A stretch of 7,284 nucleotides of DNA from Planctomycetota bacterium (lineage in GTDB: Bacteria; Planctomycetota; MHYJ01; JACQXL01), in assembly GCA_030018555.1 (NCBI GenBank), contig JASEHY010000069.1, forward strand, positions 1-7,284, given 5' to 3'. The translations under genes were made by a program, and so were the position numbers. Shown here in pieces: positions 1-6,500 of this stretch (position 1 is the first letter of the stretch; each line of letters opens with the position of its first letter). The notes below the pieces were generated by a model. It was not told the DNA's origin. It saw nothing but the letters and a program-made list of their open reading frames with translations, and did not search any database.

Positions 1-1
1 C

Positions 2-349
2 AAGGGAAAAGCATCCGGGCCGGTGTATGAATTGATTACCAAGATGAATGAGAAAGAGCCAAATGAAGAAGTGTCCCCGGTTAAATCACTGCGCAACCTT
101 TTACGGAGTATCCGCAGGATAGGTCAGAAAGGGCTTGATATCCAACGTTATAAAGGACTCGGCGAGATGAACCCGGAGCAACTCTGGGATACCACGATGG
201 ACCCTGCCCGACGAACTCTTATCAAGGTAATGATAGAAGATGCTATCAAAGCAGACCGAATGTTCACCATCTTGATGGGTGATGAAGTAGAGCCCAGACG
301 CGACTTCATAGAAAAACACGCCCTGGAAGTAAAGAATTTGGATATCTAA
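2..349 (+). CDS. gyrB: DNA gyrase subunit B, C-terminal fragment (5' end outside window)
   Basis: This is the last 115 codons of the ATPase/TOPRIM subunit of type II topoisomerase, which with GyrA introduces negative supercoils into DNA in the cytoplasm. The reading frame is open from the first bases of the window, so the gene starts upstream; the GTG at 23 is an internal valine codon. The conserved C-terminal block is plain: QRYKGLGEMNPEQLWDTTMD, then a stretch ending in LMGD-VEPRRDFIE and the terminal NLDI. The QRYKGLGEMN motif belongs to the end of the TOPRIM region and contacts the GyrA interface in known structures. The NLDI ending favours GyrB over the paralogue ParE, although ParE cannot be wholly excluded from a fragment. 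The segment just upstream (about 59-110) is charged and variable, as is usual here. The stop is TAA at 347-349. A repeat-filled gap follows, so cotranscription with the next gene is uncertain. Confidence 0.96.
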   Translation, partial: KGKASGPVYELITKMNEKEPNEEVSPVKSLRNLLRSIRRIGQKGLDIQRYKGLGEMNPEQLWDTTMDPARRTLIKVMIEDAIKADRMFTILMGDEVEPRRDFIEKHALEVKNLDI

Positions 350-374
350 GCCGGATTTATTTAATAGTATAGTA

Positions 375-392
375 CCCCGATATTCATCGGGG
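375..392. repeat. 7-bp stem, 4-nt loop palindrome downstream of gyrB
   Basis: Arms CCCCGAT (375-381) and ATCGGGG (386-392) are perfectly complementary around the loop ATTC. It begins 25 bases after the gyrB stop. It could act as a transcription or mRNA 3'-end structure, but the following bases (AGCCACAAAG) contain no T-tract on either strand, so it is listed as a repeat rather than a terminator. Confidence 0.7.
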
Positions 393-393
393 A

Positions 394-508
394 GCCACAA
401 AGACACCAAGAAAACAACCCGTTTACACTGAACGTAGCGAATATGTTAATTTCTTCTTTGTGTCCCTGCCCAGCACCCGTACGGGTGCTGGGTGAATGCC
501 TTCGTGGC
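394..508. repeat. Long interrupted inverted repeat (GCCACAAAG... / ...CTTCGTGGC)
   Basis: The left arm is GCCACAAAG (394-402) running on into GACACCAAGAA (402-412). The right arm is present as TTCTTTGTGTC (454-464; 10 of 11 complementary to 402-412) and CTTCGTGGC (500-508; 8 of 9 complementary to 394-402). The two halves of the right arm are separated by 35 bases (465-499) containing a perfect palindrome, whereas the left arm is continuous. This suggests that the palindrome-bearing segment was inserted into an older inverted repeat. GCCACAAAGACAC-type units are, from memory, a common dispersed intergenic motif in some environmental bacteria. Confidence 0.6.
469..492. repeat. Perfect 24-bp palindrome
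   Basis: CCCAGCACCCGT (469-480) is followed directly by its exact reverse complement ACGGGTGCTGGG (481-492), with no loop. Symmetry stops at both outer edges (G468, T493). It is nested inside the right arm of the surrounding larger inverted repeat. No homologous gene or regulator nearby suggests an operator, and a mobile palindromic repeat is the simpler reading. Confidence 0.85.
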
Positions 509-516
509 AAAGGCAT
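496..516. repeat. 7-bp stem hairpin upstream of the MoaB-like gene
   Basis: ATGCCTT (496-502) pairs with AAGGCAT (510-516) around the loop CGTGGCA. It lies 35 bases before the ATG of the downstream gene. It partly reuses the CTTCGTGGC arm of the larger inverted repeat, so the two structures would be alternatives. Confidence 0.5.
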
Positions 517-551
517 CCCGAACGTGAGCGAGGGATTTTCTTGATAGTAAA

Positions 552-1067
552 ATGAAGCAGACCGCTCATAAAAAACATATCGCAGATAAATTTGTCCCTC
601 TTAAATTCGCTCTTCTTATCACCTCTGACAGCAGGACAGAAAAGACAGATAAGACTGGCTCGGTTATTGTTACTCTTTTAGAAAAAGCAGGGCATAATTG
701 TGTCTGGCGAAAGATAGTCAAGAATAACCGTCGGCTTATTCGTTCCGCTATTCGCCTGGCACTTAAAAGCGAGGCAGGATTGCTCATTACCTCCGGTGGA
801 ACAGGCATCTCAGGCAAGGATGTAACAATAGAATCGGTTAATCGGTTTATAGTAAAGAAACTGGATGGTTTTGGCGAACTCTTTCGGCTTCTCTCTTTCA
901 GAGAAATAGGTGCCTCAGCGATGATGACAGGGGCTTTATTGGGGGTCACCGCCGAGAAAAAGGTTGTCTGTGCCTTGCCCGGCTCGCAGGGTGCTGTTCG
1001 GCTCGCCATCAAAGGGCTACTTATACCGGAACTGCAACACCTTTTCTGGGAACTATCAAAGAGGTAA
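552..1067 (+). CDS. MoaB/Mog-family molybdopterin-binding protein (probable molybdopterin adenylyltransferase)
   Basis: The 171-residue product matches the usual length of the MoaB/Mog family, cytoplasmic trimers that bind molybdopterin and, where active, adenylate it before molybdate insertion. Visible motifs are TSDSRT (24-29) with D33-K-T-G36 in place of the usual D-x-S-G, the dithiolene-binding signature SGGTGISGKDVTIE (81-94) including D90, GFGELFRLLSFREIGASAM (106-124), and ALPGS (141-145) near the C-terminus. The layout is closer to E. coli MoaB than to MogA, so I give no symbol; the motifs of the active adenylyltransferase are largely kept. The ATG at 552 has no good Shine-Dalgarno; the nearest purine run, GAGGGA (530-535), is 16 bases away. 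No other molybdenum cofactor genes are in view. The gene probably shares a transcript with gatB. Confidence 0.9.
   Translation: MKQTAHKKHIADKFVPLKFALLITSDSRTEKTDKTGSVIVTLLEKAGHNCVWRKIVKNNRRLIRSAIRLALKSEAGLLITSGGTGISGKDVTIESVNRFIVKKLDGFGELFRLLSFREIGASAMMTGALLGVTAEKKVVCALPGSQGAVRLAIKGLLIPELQHLFWELSKR
1061..1065 (+). promoter_or_regulatory. gatB ribosome binding site overlapping the previous stop
   Basis: GAGGT at 1061-1065 lies over the last codons of the MoaB-like gene, its final T being the first base of that gene's TAA stop (1065-1067). It is 13 bases from the gatB ATG at 1079, slightly longer than ideal. The arrangement favours translational coupling of the two genes. Confidence 0.55.
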
Positions 1068-1078
1068 TCTGTAACTTT

Positions 1079-2560
1079 ATGGACTACGAGATTATTATCG
1101 GTTTAGAGGTGCATACGCAGTTAAAGACCGAGACTAAACTCTTTTGTGGTTGTCCAGCAGTGTTTGGTGCCAGGGAGAATCTTCAAGTTTGTCCGGTCTG
1201 TCTCGGGTTGCCCGGCGTTCTGCCGGTCTTAAATCGCAAGGCGTTTGAGTATGCCCTGAAGATTGCATTAGCGTTAGATTGCCAGATAGCAACCAGAACC
1301 AAATTTGACCGCAAGAACTATTTCTATCCTGACCTGCCCAAGAATTACCAGATATCTCAATACGATATCCCTGTTGCCAAAGACGGCTGGCTGGAAATAA
1401 AGGATAAACGTATCGGTATTACCAGGGTCCATCTGGAAGAGGACGCTGGTAAACTCATACACCCTGACGAAAGAACTAAAGAACTAAATAACGGAAGAAC
1501 AAGTCCTTCAGTTTCTTCGTCTTTCAGTTCTTCAGTATCTTTGGTTGACTTGAACCGCACCGGTGTTCCTTTAGTAGAAATCGTCTCCGAGCCGGAGATT
1601 TCTTCGCCTGATGAAGCATATCAGTATCTTACAGAACTCAAATCGCTTCTTATCTATTTAGGTGTTTCTGATTGTGATATGGAAAAGGGGTCTCTTCGTT
1701 GTGATGCCAATATCTCGGTCAGACCCAGGGGCGAGAAGGCATTAAAGAGAAAGACAGAAATAAAGAACCTTAACTCGTTTAAGTTCGTGGCAAAGGCATT
1801 AGAATTTGAGGCAGAGCGACAGATAAATCGTCTCAAAGATGGTCTTGAGATAGGAGGCGAAACCCGTCTCTGGGATGAGGACAGAAACGAGACGAGGACT
1901 CTTCGCTCTAAAGAGGATGTTGAGGACTATCGCTATTTTCCAGAGCCGGATTTACAGGACTTTACGATTACTCCACAATCTCTGGAAGAGATAAGAAAAT
2001 CTCTGCCAGAGTTACCATCAGCGCGGAAGAAAAGATTCATCTCAGAATATCAACTCTCGCCCTATTTCGCCAATATTCTGATTCAAGATAAACCTTTAGC
2101 AGATTACTTTGAGCAGTGTCTTAAGATTTACAACTCGCCTAAAAGCGTCTGTAATTGGCTTACAAGCGAGGTCTTGCGATATCTTAATGAGAATAAAATA
2201 GAGATAGCGTCTCTAACTATTACCCCGACCAGATTAGCAGGATTAGTAAAACTATTTGATGAAGGCAGAATATCATCCACCATTGCCAAAGATGTTTTTA
2301 TGGAGATGTTTGCCGATACATCGGCATCTGCCGAGGAGATTGTCCAGCAAAAAGGACTTTTCCAGATAAGTGATGACTCTTTGTTAGAGACACTTGTTAA
2401 ATCAGCGATAGAAAATAATCCGAGGATGGTTGCTGATTATAGAGCAGGCAAAAAAGCCGCATTAGAGGCATTATTAGGACAGGTGATGCGGTTATCAAAG
2501 GGCAAGGCACATCCTGATAAAGCAAGACAACTCCTGCAAAAATACCTGCAACCACACTAA
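1079..2560 (+). CDS. gatB: Asp-tRNA(Asn)/Glu-tRNA(Gln) amidotransferase subunit B
   Basis: GatB is the kinase/transamidase and tRNA-binding subunit of GatCAB, which converts Glu-tRNA(Gln) or Asp-tRNA(Asn) to the amidated form using ammonia from GatA. The 493 residues cover the whole family. IIGLEVHTQL begins the catalytic cradle; C23, C25, C38 and C41 form the zinc site seen in many GatB proteins; HLEEDAGK, LVDLNRTGVPLVEIVSEPE, MEKGSLRCDANIS, TEIKNLNSF and YRYFPEPDL follow. The C-terminal helical and YqeY-like tail ends in NPRMVADYRAGKKAALEALL and the usual basic GKAHPDKARQLL. The one anomaly is residues 129-153: about 25 residues rich in serine and charge separate H128 from the SLVD motif, where relatives have about five. 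This excess coincides with an inverted repeat in the DNA. gatA and gatC are not in the window, so the operon is split here. Confidence 0.97.
   Translation: MDYEIIIGLEVHTQLKTETKLFCGCPAVFGARENLQVCPVCLGLPGVLPVLNRKAFEYALKIALALDCQIATRTKFDRKNYFYPDLPKNYQISQYDIPVAKDGWLEIKDKRIGITRVHLEEDAGKLIHPDERTKELNNGRTSPSVSSSFSSSVSLVDLNRTGVPLVEIVSEPEISSPDEAYQYLTELKSLLIYLGVSDCDMEKGSLRCDANISVRPRGEKALKRKTEIKNLNSFKFVAKALEFEAERQINRLKDGLEIGGETRLWDEDRNETRTLRSKEDVEDYRYFPEPDLQDFTITPQSLEEIRKSLPELPSARKKRFISEYQLSPYFANILIQDKPLADYFEQCLKIYNSPKSVCNWLTSEVLRYLNENKIEIASLTITPTRLAGLVKLFDEGRISSTIAKDVFMEMFADTSASAEEIVQQKGLFQISDDSLLETLVKSAIENNPRMVADYRAGKKAALEALLGQVMRLSKGKAHPDKARQLLQKYLQPH
1471..1532. repeat. Inverted repeat inside gatB, encoding an extra serine-rich loop
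   Basis: Positions 1471-1500 and 1503-1532 form an ungapped inverted repeat around two central bases: by hand count 22 of 30 positions are Watson-Crick pairs plus one G-T. The outermost seven pairs are perfect (AAGAACT at 1471-1477, AGTTCTT at 1526-1532). The left arm is purine-rich, the right arm pyrimidine-rich, which explains the switch from ERTKEL-type to serine-rich sequence in the protein. The block sits exactly where GatB relatives have a short loop. Confidence 0.75.
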
Positions 2561-2598
2561 AATGAAACCACAGATGACACAGATAACACACCTCCTGC

Positions 2599-2616
2599 CC
2601 CCTCTTTTTAGAGGGG
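2599..2616. repeat. 7-bp stem, TTTT-loop palindrome downstream of gatB
   Basis: CCCCTCT (2599-2605) and AGAGGGG (2610-2616) pair around the loop TTTT. It lies 38 bases after the gatB stop and might serve as an mRNA 3' structure, but ATTAATC follows instead of a T-run, so it is not called a terminator. Confidence 0.6.
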
Positions 2617-2652
2617 ATTAATCGGTGCAATCTGTGTAACCCGTCTTTCGTA

Positions 2653-2717
2653 GCCCTCCGGCTACCATCCTGCGCTGTTCCGTATCTACGGAGTGGCGAA
2701 GGACAGCTTCGGAGGGC
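2653..2717. repeat. Compound stem element GCCCTCCG...CGGAGGGC
   Basis: GCCCTCCG (2653-2660) pairs perfectly with CGGAGGGC (2710-2717). Inside, GCTGT (2674-2678) pairs with ACAGC (2703-2707), and inside that TCCGTA (2679-2684) pairs with TACGGA (2687-2692). The three nested stems together suggest one folded 65-base element, either a small mobile palindromic unit or a structured RNA. No protein start or ribosome binding site is associated with it. Confidence 0.6.
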
Positions 2718-2767
2718 GAAGCAGGGTCTGTGGTTTCAATCCGCTATGTAATCTGTGGTTATTTTTC

Positions 2768-2795
2768 TTGACAATACAATAATTAGTGATATACT
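2768..2795 (+). promoter_or_regulatory. Near-consensus sigma-70 promoter for the nitroreductase-lipoprotein cluster
   Basis: TTGACA (2768-2773, perfect -35) and TATACT (2790-2795, one mismatch to TATAAT) are separated by 16 bases. TGA at 2787-2789 supplies an extended -10 (TGn). Surrounding DNA is AT-rich. Transcription would begin about 2801-2804, at or within a few bases of the ATG at 2804. The promoter therefore decides that start codon against the upstream in-frame GTG at 2786, which would not be in the mRNA. Confidence 0.8.
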
Positions 2796-2803
2796 TAATT
2801 ATT

Positions 2804-3550
2804 ATGAAAAAGACTTTCTTCACACTTATCGGAATCCTTTCACTGATAATATTATTGGGTATCGGGAGCCGGCTCTTAACAACGACCGGAGCCCAGGAGA
2901 GCGCTAAAAAAGCCCGCTCCGCCGAGGCGGAGACGAGGCGAGAAAGCGAGGGAAGAGTTATGAGCGAAATTTCTCTGCCACCACCACAGACAACAGGTAA
3001 TATGCCATTGGAACAAGCCATCCAGAAAAGGAAATCGGTTCGTAAGTATTCATCAAAGGAATTGACTCTGGAGCAGGTTTCGCAACTACTCTGGTCTGCG
3101 TATGGGGCAAATCCGAGGAAGAACTTTATCGCACGCAATGTGCCATCTGCCGGCGCGATATATCCTGTTACTGTCTATCTGGTGAATAAAGATGGCGTAT
3201 ATTCCTATGAAGTTTTGTCTCATTCGCTGAAACTGCTCAAAAAGGGAGATATGCGAAAGGAGTTGTGTGCGGCTGCCTGGGGTCAGGGTTTTATCCAGCA
3301 GGTACCGGTGAATATAGTGGTTACCGGTGATGTGGGGAAATGTGCTCAAAGGTATGGTGACCGCGCCTTCAGATATACCGCTCAGGAGACCGGGCATATC
3401 GGACAGAATGTTTCTCTTCAGGCGGTTTGCCTCGGGCTTTCTACTGTGATGGTCGGCGCCTTTGATGATAATGCAGTCAGAGAGGTGCTATCTATACCAG
3501 AGAATCAGATTCCTTTCTATATTATTCCGGTGGGCTATAGCGCGGAGTAG
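2804..3550 (+). CDS. SagB-type nitroreductase-family oxidoreductase with N-terminal export/anchor segment
   Basis: The 248-residue product has a basic MKK start and a hydrophobic stretch (5-25) ending near TTTGA30-Q31, consistent with a signal peptide (possible cut after A30) or an uncleaved membrane anchor. After a charged linker (32-56), an FMN-dependent nitroreductase fold runs from about residue 67: RKSVRKY (76-82), the SagB-type motif PSAGAIYP (114-121), YTAQETGHIGQN (191-202), and LGLSTVMVGAFDD (210-222) before YIIPVG (239-244). SagB-type members include azoline-forming oxidases of peptide natural products and many uncharacterised dehydrogenases; the substrate here is unknown, and no cyclodehydratase or precursor gene is visible. 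The ATG at 2804 is chosen because a strong promoter ends nine bases upstream and no Shine-Dalgarno precedes it. The linker contains a palindromic DNA insert. The lipoprotein gene follows after 22 bases. Confidence 0.9.
   Translation: MKKTFFTLIGILSLIILLGIGSRLLTTTGAQESAKKARSAEAETRRESEGRVMSEISLPPPQTTGNMPLEQAIQKRKSVRKYSSKELTLEQVSQLLWSAYGANPRKNFIARNVPSAGAIYPVTVYLVNKDGVYSYEVLSHSLKLLKKGDMRKELCAAAWGQGFIQQVPVNIVVTGDVGKCAQRYGDRAFRYTAQETGHIGQNVSLQAVCLGLSTVMVGAFDDNAVREVLSIPENQIPFYIIPVGYSAE
2917..2932. repeat. 7-bp stem palindrome inside the nitroreductase linker
   Basis: CTCCGCC (2917-2923) and GGCGGAG (2926-2932) pair around GA. The palindrome covers codons 38-43 (R-S-A-E-A-E) and lies in a GC-rich, arginine/glutamate/alanine-rich patch (residues 34-51) unlike the domain that follows. 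The downstream bases GCGAGAAAGCGAGGGA (2938-2953) resemble the GTGAGCGAGGGA next to the gyrB-side repeats (524-535). Confidence 0.6.
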
Positions 3551-3561
3551 GCATCCGAATT

Positions 3562-3566
3562 GGGAG
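3562..3566 (+). promoter_or_regulatory. Ribosome binding site fixing the lipoprotein start
   Basis: GGGAG at 3562-3566 is six bases before ATG 3573. It supports that start over the in-frame ATG at 3462, which lies inside the nitroreductase gene and would precede the hydrophobic segment with 37 polar and basic residues. Confidence 0.75.
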
Positions 3567-3572
3567 TTGCGA

Positions 3573-6500
3573 ATGGCGAATAGAATTTTTCTCTTTCTAT
3601 CTTTACTTTGCTTCCTTTGCTATGTCTCTATCTCCTGCCTTCCTCGGGGGAATAATAATGACGAAAGCGGAACCAGCGCTCCTCCTCTTGCCCCATCAAA
3701 TCTTATTGTCTTTTCAAGTGTGCAGTGGCAAAGTACTCTGCAATGGCAGGATAACTCCTTTGATGAGGATAGTTTTATCATAGAAAGAAGAAAACAGGAC
3801 TCAGATGTGTTCTTATATCTTACTTCTGTTAGTGCTAATGTAACCTCGTACATAGATAGGAATCTTTCATCAGATACTTTTTACTATTATCGTATCAAGG
3901 CGGTCAAAGGAGACATTTCAAGTTCGTATTCCAATATCGGCTCCGCAAAAACCATTCCAGGTCCACCTGATAGTCCTCTTCTATTAAATGTTTTTGCTCG
4001 GTCGTATCAGGAGATAAGAATCCAATGGCGGGACAATTCCTTTAATGAGGAGGGCTTCAGAGTAGAAAGGAAGACTACCCTTCTGGGGACTTATCAGGGG
4101 ATAACCACGGTATCTGCTAATGTTATCTCGTTTGTGGACACTTCGCTTTTACCAGAGACCAAGTATTATTATCGTTTGAGGGCGTATAATGCCCTCGGCG
4201 ATAGTTCTAATTCTAATGAACTATCAGCCGTGACACTGCCGCTGCCGCCCTCGGCACCATCCAACCTATCCGCTCAGGCAAATGAGAATAATCCCTACGA
4301 GGTCTTCCTCCAGTGGGTAGATAATTCTAATAATGAGTCCGGCTTCAGAATAGAGCGACGAGTGGGGTGGACGAGTTTTCAGGAGTTGGCTAACCGACCC
4401 CCTGATACGATGGTTTATGTTGACTCAAAAGTCCTGCCGAACACGACTTATTATTATCGTGTTTATGGATGGAATGTAGGTGGTGCGGGCGGATATTCTA
4501 ATACCGTTGAGGTAACGACGCCCGGGTGGATACCGTTAGCCCCGAGCCGACTCACTGCCTGGGCTGTCTCTGAAAGCCAGATAAATTTAGAATGGCAGGA
4601 TAACTCCACTAACGAGACCGAGTTCAGAATAGAAAGTTCCCCTACCGGCATTAACCAGTGGGGAGAGATTACCACAGTTACCGCCAATACTACAACCTTC
4701 AGCGATAGAAATCTCCCAGCAAGCACAACCTATCATTATCGGATTCGTGCCTATAATTCTTTTGCCGAGCATTTCAGTAATTATTCTAACCAATCTGTTG
4801 CGACGACTCTTGCACCGGCAACGACCACGCCTTTTGCACCATCAACACCAATCACAACCAGCATCTTCGGATATGAAGTCACCATTTCATTCACTGACCG
4901 GTCTAATAATGAGGCAGGATTCAAGGTAGAGCGTCGCAGTGAAGGGGAGGAGAGTTTTGAGGTAATTATGACTCTGCCCGCGGTTTCTTCTACCGCCCAA
5001 AATGTCTATTTCACAGATAATACTGTCGTAACCAGCACGACCTATTATTATCGTGTGAGTGCCTACAACTCTAAGGGCGAGTCGTCTGTAGTAACTTCAA
5101 CGGCAATTACTACTAAGGGTTCACCTCCACTTGCACCGCAGGCGCTCTCTGCTACAGCCATCACCTATAACCAGACCAACTTAACCTGGCAGGTTCCTAC
5201 GGGCAGTCAGGCACAGACACTCAGGTTAGAGCGAAAGCTAATCGGTGGTAATTATATCCAGATACTCTCGCTACTACCCACGATTACTTCCTATACGGAT
5301 GCAAGTAATATTTTACCGGAGACGACCTATTATTATCGGATGCGCTCTGCAAACGAAGGAGGTTTCAGCCCCTATTCAGAGGAGGCGGTGGTTGCTACTT
5401 TAGTCGGTCCGCCAACCAGACCAACCTTTAACCGCGTGGAGGCAGTCTCGGCAAATAGAATAAATCTATTCTGGACAGATGAATCTTATAATGAGACCGG
5501 ATTTAAGATAGAACGAAAGACCGGTTCTGATGGCGTTTTCCAGCAGATTGCCACTCCTACTGCCAATGCTACCACCTATTCGGACACCACGCTTGAACCC
5601 AATACGAACTATTTCTATCGTATTCGGGCATATAATATTTATAATAGTGCTTATTCTGCGCTATTATCAGCCACGACGATGCCTCTGCCACCATCGGCGC
5701 CATCTAATCTGAGCGCAACTGCGGTCTCTTCTGCACAAATCAATCTCACATGGAACGACAATTCGTCTAATGAAGATGGCTTTGTATTAGAATCAAGAAA
5801 AGAATCCACAGATTATTATCACCCCTTACCTGGGGTGCCCGCAGGAAGAACTTATTATTATCACATCTCACTTTCTACGACCACTACTTATTATTATCGT
5901 GTGAGGGCGTGGAATTATATCGGGATGAGTGAGTATTCTAATGTAGTTTCAGCCACGACCTTTTCTTCGGCGGTAGTTACGCCCATTGCTCCTTCAGGGC
6001 TTACCGCATCTGCGGTCGCCTCATACCGGATAGACCTTAATTGGGCAGACGACTCGTCTAATGAAGAAGGTTTCAGGATATACCGCTCTATGCTCTCCGC
6101 TACTAACTATTCGCTATTATCTATTGTCGGCGCAAATGTAATCAGTTTCTCAGATGTAACCCTGAACGATTTAACCACCTACTACTATTACATCAGGGGG
6201 TGGAATATCGTTGGAGAGAGTGAAGGTTCAAATAATGTATCTGCGACGAGTTTAGCACCGGGATGGGTAACTTCAAGTCCAGCGGAAAAACCTACTCCAC
6301 GTTATCTTTCCGCCACCACCTATGATGCCTTTAGACAGCAGATTGTCCTTTTCGGCGGATGGGAAGAAAACACTAACCGTGATGATACCTGGATATATAG
6401 CGGGCAGGATTGGATAAGGCAATATTCTTCTTTTACTCCCTCTGCCAGACGAAATCACGCACTCGCTTATGATGAATCTAAAAAGGTAGTGGTGCTCTTT

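Larger units (their letters stand above)
350..551. other. Intergenic mosaic of inverted repeats between gyrB and the MoaB-like gene
   Basis: No coding potential is supported in these 202 bases. From left to right they hold a 7-bp hairpin (375-392), the left arm of a long interrupted inverted repeat (394-412), its right arm in two pieces (454-464 and 500-508), a perfect 24-bp palindrome sitting between those pieces (469-492), another 7-bp hairpin (496-516), and a short TCCC/GGGA pair (516-535). I see no convincing sigma-70 promoter for the downstream gene; TATAGT at 368-373 resembles a -10 box but has no -35 at proper spacing. None of the hairpins is followed by a T-run, so intrinsic termination after gyrB is not demonstrated. 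Confidence 0.75.
2563..2738. repeat. Long-range 12-bp inverted repeat flanking the intergenic mosaic
   Basis: TGAAACCACAGA (2563-2574) is the exact reverse complement of TCTGTGGTTTCA (2727-2738). The left arm starts two bases after the gatB stop codon. An inner pair of 8 bp (2577-2584 with 2630-2637) continues the same theme. ACCACAGATGACACAGAT-type units are, from memory, a widespread dispersed motif in environmental genomes; this could not be searched. Confidence 0.7.
2561..2767. other. Intergenic repeat mosaic between gatB and the nitroreductase gene
   Basis: No coding region is supported. The outer arms TGAAACCACAGA (2563-2574) and TCTGTGGTTTCA (2727-2738) enclose a second pair, ACACAGAT (2577-2584) with ATCTGTGT (2630-2637), which itself encloses the hairpin at 2599-2616, followed by a larger foldable element at 2653-2717. 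A further direct copy of TCTGTGGTT lies at 2752-2760, just before the promoter. The structure is thus nested, as in the gyrB-side gap. No T-run follows the hairpins, so a terminator for gatB is not certain. Confidence 0.7.

Noticed and set aside
375..392. Intrinsic terminator for gyrB
   Set aside because: The stem is good but no T-run follows on either strand; kept as a repeat only.
101..409. Minus-strand open frame opposite the gyrB end
   Set aside because: It is the antisense shadow of a strongly conserved gyrase segment, shows no recognisable domain, and has no supported start.
350..551. CRISPR array or tRNA gene in the gyrB-side gap
   Set aside because: The repeats are inverted and different from each other, not direct repeats with spacers, and no cloverleaf or CCA-end pattern can be drawn.
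566..1012. Minus-strand open frame of 148 codons opposite the MoaB-like gene
   Set aside because: The plus-strand frame carries all the family motifs over its full length; the reverse frame has no domain and is expected by chance.
2786..2803. GTG 2786 as start of the nitroreductase
   Set aside because: The codon overlaps the spacer and the extended -10 of a near-consensus promoter, so it would not be transcribed from that promoter; MKK at 2804 gives a normal signal-peptide start.
2686..3138. Minus-strand open frame of 150 codons crossing the intergenic repeat block and the nitroreductase start
   Set aside because: It runs through the promoter, the palindromic repeat and the nitroreductase sequence, has no recognisable domain, and its composition reflects antisense of these.
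3462..3572. In-frame upstream extension of the lipoprotein gene from ATG 3462
   Set aside because: It lies within the nitroreductase coding sequence, has no ribosome binding site, and would put 37 polar and basic residues ahead of a clear signal peptide. GGGAG six bases before ATG 3573 fits much better.
5820..5837. CACCCC/GGGGTG inverted repeat in Fn3 domain 8 as another in-frame insertion
   Set aside because: The domain has normal spacing here compared with domain 7 (36 against 37 residues between the same landmarks), so no residues were added; a 6-bp pair is likely chance.
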